From an uncultured Lachnospiraceae bacterium (GTDB lineage: Bacteria > Bacillota > Clostridia > Lachnospirales > Lachnospiraceae), in the NCBI GenBank assembly GCA_959022495.1, contig CAUEYX010000035.1, positions 1-30,932 of the forward strand: 30,932 nt of DNA. Reading direction: 5' to 3'. The position numbers and the translations under genes are program-made. Position 1 is the stretch's first letter; every line of letters begins with the position of its first letter. Positions 1 to 7,481 of this stretch are shown piece by piece. Below the pieces are notes generated by a model. The model had not been told where the DNA came from and ran no database searches. It worked only from the letters and a program-made list of their open reading frames with translations.

Positions 1-619
1 ATGCCATGGCAAGCGTCTGGTAAGGAGAGCTGAACGGGAAGAGGCTCAAGACAGTATGGTCCTGCGGGAAGATGGACAGCGTAAATACCAGTATGACACC
101 GATCCCCAAGGATACCCACATATTCCTGCATGCAGAGGCGATGACCAGCATCAGCATGACTGTGGGCAGAGTAACCACCCATTGGAACAGTGTGCACTGA
201 AGAAGCCCTGCGGGATCAAGATCATAGGCAGGGAACCAGTGGAGCGCGCACCCTGCGAGGGTGATGACCTCGATTGCGTTCATCATTGCCATGACCAGGG
301 TGGTGATCATGAATTTCCCCAGGAACAGGCTTTCTGCGCGGACAGGAAGGACATCCATTTTCTGCGAGCCGTTATCCGCGTATTCGATGTTGTACATCAT
401 GCAGATGCCGCAGATCGCTGTCAGGATATTGAGCATTGCCATCATCTGCCAGCTGGCGTCCGTCAGGATACGGAACGGATCTCCGGGAAGAGCGGTAAAC
501 GTCTCCGGCCGGACCAGCATGTTCATCAGCGGAAAGGCTGACGCAAGAAGAGCTCCGCCCAGAAACGCAGGGAAATAACCGCTTCGTTTCAACTTCTTGA
601 TTTCCAGATTCAGGATCAT
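1..619 (-). CDS. ABC-2 type permease, lantibiotic/bacitracin-immunity class (partial, C-terminus outside window)
   Basis: About 206 codons are visible from an ATG at 619, reading leftward off the edge with no stop. The product begins MILNLEIKKLKRSGYFPAFL, then carries hydrophobic segments including GGALLASAFPLMNML, MMAMLNILTAICGICMM and a later VTLPTVMLMLVIASA stretch. This is the pattern of the multi-spanning permeases that pair with BcrA-like ATPases. Its start overlaps the stop of the upstream ATPase in an ATGA arrangement (616-619), so the two are almost certainly one translationally coupled operon. The expected role is the membrane half of an ABC exporter protecting against a cell-envelope-active peptide; the substrate cannot be read from sequence. 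A second permease gene is common in such operons and could lie beyond the left edge. Family call is fairly sure, substrate unknown. Confidence 0.8.
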   Translation of the reverse strand, partial: MILNLEIKKLKRSGYFPAFLGGALLASAFPLMNMLVRPETFTALPGDPFRILTDASWQMMAMLNILTAICGICMMYNIEYADNGSQKMDVLPVRAESLFLGKFMITTLVMAMMNAIEVITLAGCALHWFPAYDLDPAGLLQCTLFQWVVTLPTVMLMLVIASACRNMWVSLGIGVILVFTLSIFPQDHTVLSLFPFSSPYQTLAMA

Positions 620-1371
620 GGTCTGCCACCTCTTTTCCGGTTGTCATCATCGATCATGGCGAGGAAGGTTTCCTCCAGATTATCTGTGGGGAACCCGTTG
701 TCATGGGCATGGGCTTTCAGATCCTCTATCGTTCCCTCAAACAAAAGGCGTCCGTGATTGAGAATCCCGATATCGTCCGCCATCAGCTCCACTTCTGCCA
801 GGAGGTGGGAAGAGACAAGCACCGTGCAGTCAAACTGCTGAGGAAGGGATTTGATCAGGGTGCGGATCTCGTGGATTCCCACCGGGTCAAGGCCATTTGT
901 AGGTTCATCCAGGATCAGGATAGGCGGCCGGCCGATGAGCGCTCCCGCCAGTCCCAGACGCTGCTTCATGCCCAGAGAATATTTCTTGGCCAGACGGTTT
1001 CGAAACTGGGTCAGCCCCACCAGATCCAGGGCGTCGCGGACACTGCTCTTGGGAAGACCGAGGATACGGCGGATGATATCCAGATTTTCCTCTCCGGTCA
1101 GATTGCCGTAGAAGGCGGGCGCCTCGATGAAGGAACCGGTCTGCCTTAAGATGTCTGACCTGTCAGCGGGGTAAGTTTTTCCGGCGATGTGGAAATGCCC
1201 GGAAGTCGGGCGGGTAAGCCCGAGAAACATTTTCATGGTGGTGGATTTCCCCGCGCCGTTCGGTCCCAGGAATCCATACACAGTTCCTTTGCGGATATGC
1301 AGATTCACATGAGAGACTGCCGTAAAGTCTCCGTATGATTTGGTCAGATTTTTCGTCTCAATGATATTCAT
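616..1371 (-). CDS. ABC transporter ATP-binding protein, BcrA/lantibiotic-export type
   Basis: A 251-residue nucleotide-binding subunit. Walker A is GPNGAGKST (about residues 36-44), the signature motif is SLGMKQRL, Walker B is PILILDEPTNGLDP and the switch histidine is in SSHLL. Length and motif spacing fit the BcrA/MutF/SpaF-type ATPases that energise export or membrane clearance of bacitracin and lantibiotics. The gene is followed by its permease with a 4-bp ATGA overlap. It is divergent from a two-component system whose genes start about 290 bp away, and the intergenic region contains tandem repeats suited to an OmpR-family regulator. That suggests induction by the neighbouring kinase-regulator pair. 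Substrate specificity is inference only. Confidence 0.9.
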   Translation of the reverse strand: MNIIETKNLTKSYGDFTAVSHVNLHIRKGTVYGFLGPNGAGKSTTMKMFLGLTRPTSGHFHIAGKTYPADRSDILRQTGSFIEAPAFYGNLTGEENLDIIRRILGLPKSSVRDALDLVGLTQFRNRLAKKYSLGMKQRLGLAGALIGRPPILILDEPTNGLDPVGIHEIRTLIKSLPQQFDCTVLVSSHLLAEVELMADDIGILNHGRLLFEGTIEDLKAHAHDNGFPTDNLEETFLAMIDDDNRKRGGRP

Positions 1372-1469
1372 ATGGTCAATACTCCTTTCATGGCGCGCCC
1401 CAGAGGCGTTCTGCGATAGTCACAGTTCAGATGCCCGTTTCAGCGGGAACAATTTCCTGTGATGGTTTC

Positions 1470-1475
1470 AGTATA
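1470..1475 (-). promoter_or_regulatory. Candidate -10 box of the ABC exporter operon
   Basis: On the minus strand this reads TATACT, a near-consensus -10. The position 17 bp upstream (1493-1498) reads ATGATC, a poor -35, so an activator is likely needed. The tandem repeats at 1506-1527 lie just upstream of that weak -35, where an OmpR-family activator would bind. About 100 nt of leader separate it from the ATPase start at 1371. Confidence 0.5.
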
Positions 1476-1505
1476 GATGCCCAACCTTGCGGGATCATTC
1501 TTATA

Positions 1506-1527
1506 ACCTTACAGTTACCTTACATTT
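1506..1527. promoter_or_regulatory. Tandem 11-bp direct repeats, candidate response-regulator site
   Basis: The plus strand carries ACCTTACAGTT immediately followed by ACCTTACATTT, identical at 10 of 11 positions and exactly one helical turn apart. Two head-to-tail half-sites on one DNA face is the usual target of OmpR/PhoB-family dimers. The repeats lie between divergent transcription units, one encoding such a regulator. They are upstream of the -10 candidates at 1470-1475 (minus) and 1563-1568 (plus) and could serve both. Confidence 0.55.
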
Positions 1528-1562
1528 CATCAGCAGGCGGGGCAGAGAAGGCAGATCTATGC

Positions 1563-1568
1563 TATAAT
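1563..1568 (+). promoter_or_regulatory. Candidate -10 box of the two-component operon
   Basis: A perfect TATAAT about 97 bp upstream of the response-regulator start. No good -35 lies 16-18 bp upstream (1540-1545 reads GGGCAG). This is consistent with weak basal expression or activation from the repeats at 1506-1527. Confidence 0.5.
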
Positions 1569-1664
1569 CACAGGCAGAAGCGATAACAGACAGAAGTAAT
1601 TAGAGACAGAAACAATCATAGACAAAAGAAATTACAGACATGGGAATCACAGGAGGGTTCAGGG

Positions 1665-2375
1665 ATGGCAGCGGATTATCTGAAACAGAAAAAAATCTTG
1701 CTTGTGGATGACGAGAAAGAGATCATTCAAATGATAACGGAATTCCTGCGGGAGGATGGATACTCGCAGATCAGGGCGGCCGGCACGGTCTTAGAAGGGC
1801 TTCGGACTGTGAGGGACTGGGAGCCGGACCTGGCAGTCCTGGATGTGATGCTGCCGGACGGGGACGGGTTTTCTTTGTTTGAACAGATGCGCAGATTCAC
1901 AGAGATCCCGGCGCTCTTTCTGACAGCGCGGGGAGAGGATGAGGACAGGATACAGGGATTGGGGCTTGGCGCGGACGACTATATGGTTAAGCCGTTTCTG
2001 CCCAAAGAACTGCTTCTGCGCATCGGCATTATTTTAAAACGCTGTTATAAAGAAGAAGATCCTCTGATAAGGCTTGCGGGAAGCCAGATCGACTTCGCAC
2101 GGGCAGAAGTGGTGAAAAATGGTGAGTTGCTGCCGCTCACTGCGAAGGAATATGAAATCCTCCGGACGCTGTGCCGCAATGCCGGACGGATCGTGACCAT
2201 TGACCAGCTCTGCGAAGCCGCGTGGGGAGAGAATCCTTTCGGCTATGAGAACAGCCTGATGGCACATATCCGGCGCATTCGGGAAAAGATTGAGGTAAAT
2301 CCGTCAAAACCGGTCTCTCTGATCACGGTCAAAGGACTCGGTTATAAACTGGTCATGGAGGGCAGGCAGATATGA
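1665..2375 (+). CDS. OmpR/PhoB-family response regulator
   Basis: A 236-residue regulator with an N-terminal receiver domain and a C-terminal winged helix. The acidic pocket is the DD of ILLVDDEKE (residues 15-16), the phosphoacceptor is D60 in LAVLDVMLPDG, T87 is in FLTARG and the conserved lysine is K109 in MVKPF. The DNA-binding half includes LTAKEYEIL and ends with LITVKGLGYKL, typical of the family. The ATG follows an AGGAGGG ribosome site. Its last codons overlap the start of the sensor kinase (ATGA at 2372-2375), giving a coupled pair. The divergent BcrA-like exporter is the obvious target, probably through the repeats at 1506-1527. Family certain; target inferred. Confidence 0.93.
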   Translation: MAADYLKQKKILLVDDEKEIIQMITEFLREDGYSQIRAAGTVLEGLRTVRDWEPDLAVLDVMLPDGDGFSLFEQMRRFTEIPALFLTARGEDEDRIQGLGLGADDYMVKPFLPKELLLRIGIILKRCYKEEDPLIRLAGSQIDFARAEVVKNGELLPLTAKEYEILRTLCRNAGRIVTIDQLCEAAWGENPFGYENSLMAHIRRIREKIEVNPSKPVSLITVKGLGYKLVMEGRQI

Positions 2376-3781
2376 GAAGTATCGGAAAGCTGACCCGGCG
2401 GTTCGTGGGGATTCTGGCGCTGAGCACATTTCTGCTCCTGCTGGTGAATTTTGTATTTCTTCTGATCATCGCAGGAAACACAACTCCGGGGATGGGGCCG
2501 TGGACGACGGCACAAGAGACAGAATCTGCTCTGGCGAAGACAGATGACGGGTATATTCTTTCTGATGAAATGACCCAAAACCTGAAATCACAGAATGCTT
2601 GGGCAGTATATATTGATAATGATACGATGGAGGTGCTGTGGCATACCGGGGACCTGCCCTCAGAGATCCCCATGCAGTATACGATCGCGGAGATTTCAAA
2701 TCTGACCAGGGGCTATCTGATGGGCTATCCCACATATACGGCGGGCTCAGATAAGGGGCTGGTGGTCGTGGGCTTTCCCAAAGACCGGTACTGGAAACAT
2801 ATGAGTCCTTCGTGGGATTATGATTTTATCAAAAATTCGCCGTGTATTGCCCTGGCAGTCATCGGGGCGAATGTGGTGATTATTTTTGTCATCTACATGA
2901 CAGCGAATTACAGGCTTTTAAAGTCTGTAAAGCCCATCGCGGATGGGATTCAGGCGCTTCCCACAGAGGATTCTGTCTATGTAAAAGAAAAAGGGCTTCT
3001 GTCTGACCTGGCAAAAAATATCAACCGGACAGCGGAGATCTTAGAGAGTCAGCGGAGGGATCTTCAGAAGAAGGAAACAGCGCGTTCCAACTGGATCTCG
3101 GGTGTATCTCACGATATCCGTACGCCTCTTTCCATGGTTATGGGTTATGCCGGGCAGATGGAAGAGGATGCGGGGCTGCCTGAGGATGGACGCCGCAAAG
3201 CTGCCCTGATCCGCCGGCAGAGCATAAAGATCAAAAATCTGGTCAATGACCTGAATCTGGCGTCAAAGCTGGAATATCATATGCAGCCGCTGAGAATGGA
3301 GCAGCTGAACCTGGTGGCAGTGGCGCGTCAGTGCGCGGTGGATTTTATCAATTCAGATTTAAAAGGAGAGTATCCGCTGGAGTGGAAGACCGCGGAAGGT
3401 CTGACTTCCTGTGTGACGGAGGGAGACAAGGAACTTCTGAAACGCGCGGTCGGTAATCTGTTAAACAATGTCCGGGCACATAACCCGGGAGGCTGTCAGA
3501 TCTCAGTGGAGGTGTACAGAGGAGGGGCGCAATGCTTTATTGTAGTCGAGGACAGTGGGACGGGTATCACGGAAGAAGAGATGGACAGGCTTAAGAATAC
3601 GCCTCACTATATGATGGATGACAGCGGGACAAAAGAACCCCGCCACGGACTGGGGATTCTGATTGTCCGTCAGATCATCAAAGCCCATGGCGGAGAGGTG
3701 GATTTTTCAAGAGCAGAATCTCACGGACTGAAAGTGACGATAAGCATTCCACTCCGTGAATCCACGGAATCCGGCAAATAA
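2372..3781 (+). CDS. Membrane sensor histidine kinase
   Basis: A 469-residue kinase with one membrane segment at about residues 11-33, an extracellular sensor region at about 35-157, a second membrane segment at about 158-178, then cytoplasmic kinase domains. The H-box is SGVSHDIRTPLS with phosphoacceptor H247. The N-box is AVGNLLNNVRAHNP, and later motifs are VVEDSGTGI and RHGLGILIVRQI. The roughly 120-residue extracellular loop differs from the tiny loop of BceS-type kinases, so this protein may sense its signal itself rather than through the transporter. It overlaps the regulator gene by 4 bp. The signal is unknown; proximity to the exporter suggests an envelope-active compound. Confidence 0.92.
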   Translation: MRSIGKLTRRFVGILALSTFLLLLVNFVFLLIIAGNTTPGMGPWTTAQETESALAKTDDGYILSDEMTQNLKSQNAWAVYIDNDTMEVLWHTGDLPSEIPMQYTIAEISNLTRGYLMGYPTYTAGSDKGLVVVGFPKDRYWKHMSPSWDYDFIKNSPCIALAVIGANVVIIFVIYMTANYRLLKSVKPIADGIQALPTEDSVYVKEKGLLSDLAKNINRTAEILESQRRDLQKKETARSNWISGVSHDIRTPLSMVMGYAGQMEEDAGLPEDGRRKAALIRRQSIKIKNLVNDLNLASKLEYHMQPLRMEQLNLVAVARQCAVDFINSDLKGEYPLEWKTAEGLTSCVTEGDKELLKRAVGNLLNNVRAHNPGGCQISVEVYRGGAQCFIVVEDSGTGITEEEMDRLKNTPHYMMDDSGTKEPRHGLGILIVRQIIKAHGGEVDFSRAESHGLKVTISIPLRESTESGK

Positions 3782-3810
3782 TCATACCGCATGGAATACC
3801 CTTAAAAAAT

Positions 3811-3838
3811 GGGGAACAGCGGATTCCCGCTGTTCCCC
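3811..3838 (-). terminator. Intrinsic terminator of ssrA, possibly bidirectional
   Basis: A perfect 12-bp stem (GGGGAACAGCGG at 3811-3822 with CCGCTGTTCCCC at 3827-3838) closes a 4-nt loop. On the minus strand it is followed by a run of six Us (plus-strand A-run at 3804-3809), a canonical Rho-independent terminator just after tmRNA. In the plus direction the trailing T-run is short, so ending the kinase mRNA here would be weaker. Confidence 0.85.
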
Positions 3839-3845
3839 TTAATAG

Positions 3846-4187
3846 TGGACCTGGCGGGAATCGAACCCGCGTCCAAAAACCTATCCCATGTACTTCTACT
3901 ATCATAGTCAGTTCTTTTTCATTCCCTCCGCCGCATGGAAACTGACATCCCTGCGGGTTCAGTAGCTTCATAGTACGCCTGACGGCTCAAAGCTTTGCCG
4001 CCATCGTTTCTCACATGTTTGATACCGGATCTCTAAGGTGTGAGTGCCTCAGAGGCGGCATGCAGCATTTAGGCTGCAGCTAATTCGAAATTATCGTTAG
4101 CGTTTAATTTTAAGTTCGCGATTTGACGCATCAGCCTGCGGATAGCTTCTCCATCTTCAAGATCCCTGTCGAAACCAGTACAAGCCC
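3846..4187 (-). ncRNA. ssrA: Transfer-messenger RNA (tmRNA)
   Basis: This single-chain tmRNA rescues stalled ribosomes and tags their products for proteolysis. On the minus strand the 5' end GGGCTTG can pair with CAGGTCC near the 3' end to form the tRNA-like acceptor stem. The T-arm reads GCGGGTTCGATTCCCGC, and the 5' part contains the tmRNA hallmark ACTGGTTTCGACAGGG. The likely tag reading frame runs from GCT at 4101 down to a TAA at 4071-4069 and encodes ANDNFELAAA, ending in the alanine degron expected for ClpXP. After the discriminator A the DNA reads CTA rather than CCA, so the 3' CCA is apparently not encoded. The 3' end is set by stem pairing and the exact termini are estimates. An earlier in-frame GCG could lengthen the tag, but the GCT position, about 87 nt from the 5' end, fits better. 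Confidence 0.95.
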
Positions 4188-4485
4188 AAGATGAATTTCA
4201 AATATAGAAAATGGGCATAAACAGCCTCGAATAATTCTCTATATCAAACACAATATAAGTCATAGACAGAAGGATGTCAAGGGGTTTCAATTTAATATTT
4301 GTTTATAAAAGACGGCAGAATCTATTCTGCGCGATGCATAGATTCGATATTTTTCCAGATGCTTATAAAAATTTAACATTCACAGTATCGGTATATCTGG
4401 ATTTTTCTCAGCGGATATGTGATAATAAATACCTGAGAGAAATACTGCCTTTTGATTGATAAAGGCATAGAAAAGAGGAGTATAC
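4188..4485. other. Intergenic region between divergent ssrA and the phospholipase gene
   Basis: This AT-rich stretch of about 300 bp must hold the promoters of ssrA (leftward) and of the gene at 4486 (rightward). On the minus strand a TATATT lies 13 nt before the tmRNA 5' end, but no convincing -35 was found. A short hairpin GCAGAA-TCTA-TTCTGC lies near 4315-4330. The 61-codon open frame here has no ribosome site or recognisable product and was not called. Nothing else was supported. Confidence 0.4.
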
Positions 4486-5307
4486 ATGCCTACAACATAC
4501 GCACATTACAAATTCGGCGCGGAAGTGATCGGCGCGCTGCCGCGTCCGCTTCAGAGCGCCATCGAGAATAACAGGGAACTTTTTGATATCGGTGTACACG
4601 GGCCGGATATCCTTTTTTATTATCATCCGCTGAAGAAAAATCCTGTCAGCGCCCAGGGGTATGCGCTCCATGATCAGATGGCGGATGAATTTTTCACCCG
4701 CGCGGCGGCAATGATAAAGAACGCGGACGAACCTGCAGCTGCGCGGGCATATATTTATGGAGTAATCTGCCATTTTGCCCTGGACAGCGAGTGTCACCCG
4801 TATATTGAGAAAATGATCCAGACAAGCGGCATCACCCATTCGGAGATCGAGATGGAGTTTGACCGGCTTCTTCTCAAGGAAGATTATATCAATCCGGTCC
4901 GCTACCTGGGGACAAAGCATATCATTCCTTCCGGGAAAAACGGGGCAGTGATTGCACCGTTCTATGAAGAACTGACGCCGGAGATTGTGGAGAAAGCCTT
5001 AAAGGGAATGATCTTTTACCACAAAATGCTGCTGGCGCCAGGCGCTGCCAAAAGGCGCCTGCTCTTTAGCGGGATGAAGCTGTCAGGACAGTATGATTCC
5101 ATGCACGGCATGGTCATGAGCCTTGAGCCCAATCCGAGCTGCCGCCGATTCTGCCAGCTTCTGAAAGGACTGTATGCCGGGGCGGTTCCTCTTGCCGCAG
5201 GGCTGATCATTCAGTATCAGAAAGTCCTTTTCGAGGGCGTGGAACTGCCGGAGCGGTTCCGCCGCACGTTTGGGGCAGGGGACAGCTGGGAGAGCCTTAA
5301 GCTGTAA
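4486..5307 (+). CDS. Zinc-dependent phospholipase C family protein
   Basis: A 273-residue protein beginning MPTTYAHYKFGAEVIGALP. It carries the histidine- and aspartate-rich signature of the zinc-dependent phospholipase C/S1-P1-like fold: TYAHYKFG at the N-terminus, DIGVHGPDILFYY around residue 40, HDQMADEFF, then GVICHFALDSECHPYIE. These residues would bind the metal cluster. No signal peptide is evident, unlike the secreted clostridial alpha-toxin type, so a cytoplasmic or housekeeping role is more likely than a virulence role. This short form is often annotated only as zinc-dependent phospholipase C family. The ATG follows an AGAGGAG ribosome site. The next gene, an MFS permease, starts 23 bp downstream and is probably co-transcribed. 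Substrate unknown. Confidence 0.8.
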   Translation: MPTTYAHYKFGAEVIGALPRPLQSAIENNRELFDIGVHGPDILFYYHPLKKNPVSAQGYALHDQMADEFFTRAAAMIKNADEPAAARAYIYGVICHFALDSECHPYIEKMIQTSGITHSEIEMEFDRLLLKEDYINPVRYLGTKHIIPSGKNGAVIAPFYEELTPEIVEKALKGMIFYHKMLLAPGAAKRRLLFSGMKLSGQYDSMHGMVMSLEPNPSCRRFCQLLKGLYAGAVPLAAGLIIQYQKVLFEGVELPERFRRTFGAGDSWESLKL

Positions 5308-5330
5308 GAAAAGGAAAGAGAGAATGAGAG

Positions 5331-6575
5331 ATGAAATTTAAACTGACTTCACTGGAAAAGAAATGGGTGCTTTATGACGTGGGCAACTCTGCTTTTACCA
5401 TGATGGTATCCACGATTTTCCCGATCTATTTTAATTTTCTTGCCGAAAATGCAGGGATATCAGACGTGGATTATCTTGCCTTCTGGGGATATGCCACCTC
5501 TGTCTGTACCCTTCTTGTTGCGATTCTGGGGCCGACGCTGGGGGCGGTCGCGGATACAAAGAACTTGAAAAAAAGAATATTCTGCATTGCCATGGGCGTC
5601 GGAGTATTCGGCTGTATCCTGCTGGGCTTTCTGTCATCCTGGATCTGGTTCCTGGGAGTGTTCGTTCTGGCGAAGACCGGATATTCCGCAAGCCTGATCT
5701 TCTATGACGCCATGCTTACGGACGTGACAGAGCCGGACAGGATGGACTCCGTCTCCTCCCACGGTTATGCGTGGGGCTATATCGGAAGCTGTATTCCGTT
5801 CATAGCGTGCCTTGGCATTGTGCTGGGCGCGGGCAGCCTTGGTATCGGGATGCAGACCTCTATGATCCTCGCATTTCTTATCACTGCGCTCTGGTGGCTC
5901 TTTTCGGCGGTTCCGCTTCTTAGGTCCTATCAGCAGAAGTATTTCTCCGAGGAGGGGGAGCATGTGGTGAGGAACAGCTTCAGGCGTCTGGGCAGGACGT
6001 TTGCGGAGCTGGCAAAGAAGAAGCAGATTTTTGTTTTCCTGCTGGCATTCTTTTTTTACATTGACGGTGTCTATACAGTAATTGATATGGCGACGGCTTA
6101 CGGGCAGGCGCTGGGGCTGGACAGCACAGGGCTTCTGCTCGCGCTTCTTGTCACACAGATCGTGGCATTCCCGTCAGTGCTTATTTTCAGCAGAATGATA
6201 AAGAACATAAGTCCGGAGAAAATCATCACGGTCTGTATTGCCGCCTATTTCTGCATCGCGGTTTACGCATACTGGCTGGATACCCAGCTGGACTTCTGGA
6301 TTCTGGCTGTTCTTGTGGGAATGTTCCAGGGGACGATCCAGGCTCTCTCTCGGTCGTATTACGCGAAGATCATTCCGGCTGAGAAGGCGGGAGAATATTT
6401 CGGGATCTATGATATCTGCGGTAAAGGAGCATCTGTGCTGGGGACCGCTCTTGTATCCTTCTTAAGTCAGGTGACAGGGAGTATTAATATGGGCGTAAGC
6501 GCGCTCTCAGTGATGTTTTTGATCGGGCTGGTGTTATTCCGTTACTCCGCGCGTCTGAACAGGGCTTTAAAGTGA
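5331..6575 (+). CDS. MFS transporter, UMF1/Atg22-like family
   Basis: A 414-residue polytopic membrane protein with about 12 hydrophobic segments. The N-terminus (KKWVLYDVGNSAFTMMVSTI, then FPIYF) is the hallmark of the UMF1/Atg22-like branch of the major facilitator superfamily. Other fitting segments are LGPTLGAVADTKNLKKRI in the first cytoplasmic loop, GYAWGYIGSCIPFIACL in the middle and IQALSRSYYAKIIPAEKAGE in the second half. The family is thought to export small metabolites such as amino acids, but substrates are poorly known. The gene follows the phospholipase-like gene by 23 bp and shares its direction. It ends before a promoter and hairpin belonging to the next operon. Confidence 0.87.
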   Translation: MKFKLTSLEKKWVLYDVGNSAFTMMVSTIFPIYFNFLAENAGISDVDYLAFWGYATSVCTLLVAILGPTLGAVADTKNLKKRIFCIAMGVGVFGCILLGFLSSWIWFLGVFVLAKTGYSASLIFYDAMLTDVTEPDRMDSVSSHGYAWGYIGSCIPFIACLGIVLGAGSLGIGMQTSMILAFLITALWWLFSAVPLLRSYQQKYFSEEGEHVVRNSFRRLGRTFAELAKKKQIFVFLLAFFFYIDGVYTVIDMATAYGQALGLDSTGLLLALLVTQIVAFPSVLIFSRMIKNISPEKIITVCIAAYFCIAVYAYWLDTQLDFWILAVLVGMFQGTIQALSRSYYAKIIPAEKAGEYFGIYDICGKGASVLGTALVSFLSQVTGSINMGVSALSVMFLIGLVLFRYSARLNRALK

Positions 6576-6662
6576 CAGAGACAGGAAAATGGTCTTCTGT
6601 TCTGAATACCGGCTGGATATATCTAAAACGTTAGAAAAAAGTATGAAATTAATCTGAAAATT

Positions 6663-6691
6663 TTCAATTCAAACCATTCCCGTGCTATAAT
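6663..6691 (+). promoter_or_regulatory. Promoter of the MacB-type ABC operon
   Basis: An extended -10 TGCTATAAT (TATAAT at 6686-6691) lies 17 bp after a weak -35 TTCAAT (6663-6668). The predicted transcript starts near 6698, giving a leader of only about 70 nt before the ATG at 6768. The hairpin at 6711-6743 falls inside this leader. Confidence 0.6.
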
Positions 6692-6710
6692 TAATACAGG
6701 AAATCAGGCT

Positions 6711-6743
6711 GGGGCGGATGCTGATATCCGCCTCCCTTTTTTT
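6711..6743 (+). terminator. Leader terminator or attenuator hairpin before the ABC operon
   Basis: GGCGGAT (6713-6719) pairs with ATCCGCC (6726-6732) around a 6-nt loop, extendable by a G-U and a G-C pair. It is followed by CC and seven Ts (6737-6743). The structure is a textbook intrinsic terminator, but it lies downstream of the operon's own promoter and 24 nt before the start codon. It therefore either attenuates the ABC operon or terminates read-through from the MFS gene while being bypassed. Confidence 0.65.
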
Positions 6744-6767
6744 ACATATACGGTGGGAGAAGATAGT

Positions 6768-7472
6768 ATGGAAGAATTTGTAAAATTGCGGGATATTACG
6801 AAGATCTACAAAATGGGGGAAGTGGAGATCCGGGCAGTGGACCACATCAGCTTTTCCATTGAGAAAGGGGAATTCGTTGTGATCGTAGGTCCCAGCGGCG
6901 CCGGGAAAACGACGGTGCTCAATATCCTAGGAGGTATGGACACCGCTGACAGCGGCAGTCTCTTTGTGGACGGGCAGGATATTACAGCATACAATGCAAA
7001 GATGCTGACAGGATACAGGCGGGAAGATATTGGATTTGTCTTCCAGTTTTATAATCTGGTACCCAATCTGACTGCCCTTGAAAATGTGGAGCTCGCCCTT
7101 CAGATCTGCCATGATCCCCTGGACGCGCGGGAGGTGCTGCAGGAAGTAGGGCTTGGCGACAGACTGGATAATTTTCCGGCACAGCTCTCCGGAGGGGAGC
7201 AGCAGAGAGTGTCTATCGCCAGGGCCCTGGCAAAGAATCCCAAGCTTCTGCTCTGTGATGAGCCTACGGGCGCTCTGGACTATAATACAGGAAAAGCGAT
7301 TCTCAAGCTTCTCCAGAATATGTGCAGGGAGCGGGGCATGACAGTCATTGTGATTACTCACAATCAGGCCATCTCCCCCATGGCTGACCGGCTGATCCAT
7401 ATCAAGAACGGACAGGTTTCCCAGATGGAGATGAATGCGCATCCTGTATCAATTGACGAGATAGAATGGTAG
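6768..7472 (+). CDS. ABC transporter ATP-binding protein, MacB/LolD type
   Basis: A 234-residue ATPase of the MacB/LolD group. Walker A is GPSGAGKTT (about 41-49), the Q-loop region is GFVFQFYNLVPNLTALENVEL, the signature is LSGGEQQRVSIARAL, Walker B is LLLCDEPTGALD and the H-loop is VIVITHNQAI. The frame extends upstream to a GTG at 6753, but the ATG at 6768 is preferred because GGGAGA lies at proper spacing before it. The next gene, 9 bp downstream, encodes the matching large FtsX-type permease. Members of this class usually drive mechanotransmission (peptide export, envelope remodelling) rather than simple import. Regulation probably involves the leader hairpin at 6711-6743. Confidence 0.92.
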   Translation: MEEFVKLRDITKIYKMGEVEIRAVDHISFSIEKGEFVVIVGPSGAGKTTVLNILGGMDTADSGSLFVDGQDITAYNAKMLTGYRREDIGFVFQFYNLVPNLTALENVELALQICHDPLDAREVLQEVGLGDRLDNFPAQLSGGEQQRVSIARALAKNPKLLLCDEPTGALDYNTGKAILKLLQNMCRERGMTVIVITHNQAISPMADRLIHIKNGQVSQMEMNAHPVSIDEIEW

Positions 7473-7481
7473 GGGAGACAG

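Noticed and set aside
56..578. Rightward open frames of 161 and 105 codons at the left edge
   Set aside because: They are antisense shadows of the ABC permease, which has convincing membrane segments and a coupled start with its ATPase.
4274..4459. A 61-codon open frame before the phospholipase gene
   Set aside because: No ribosome site, AT-rich composition and no recognisable features; it lies in a region that must hold promoters.
4486..5307. Secreted alpha-toxin-like phospholipase
   Set aside because: The protein has no signal peptide and no C-terminal membrane-binding domain; only the short zinc-dependent core family pattern is present.
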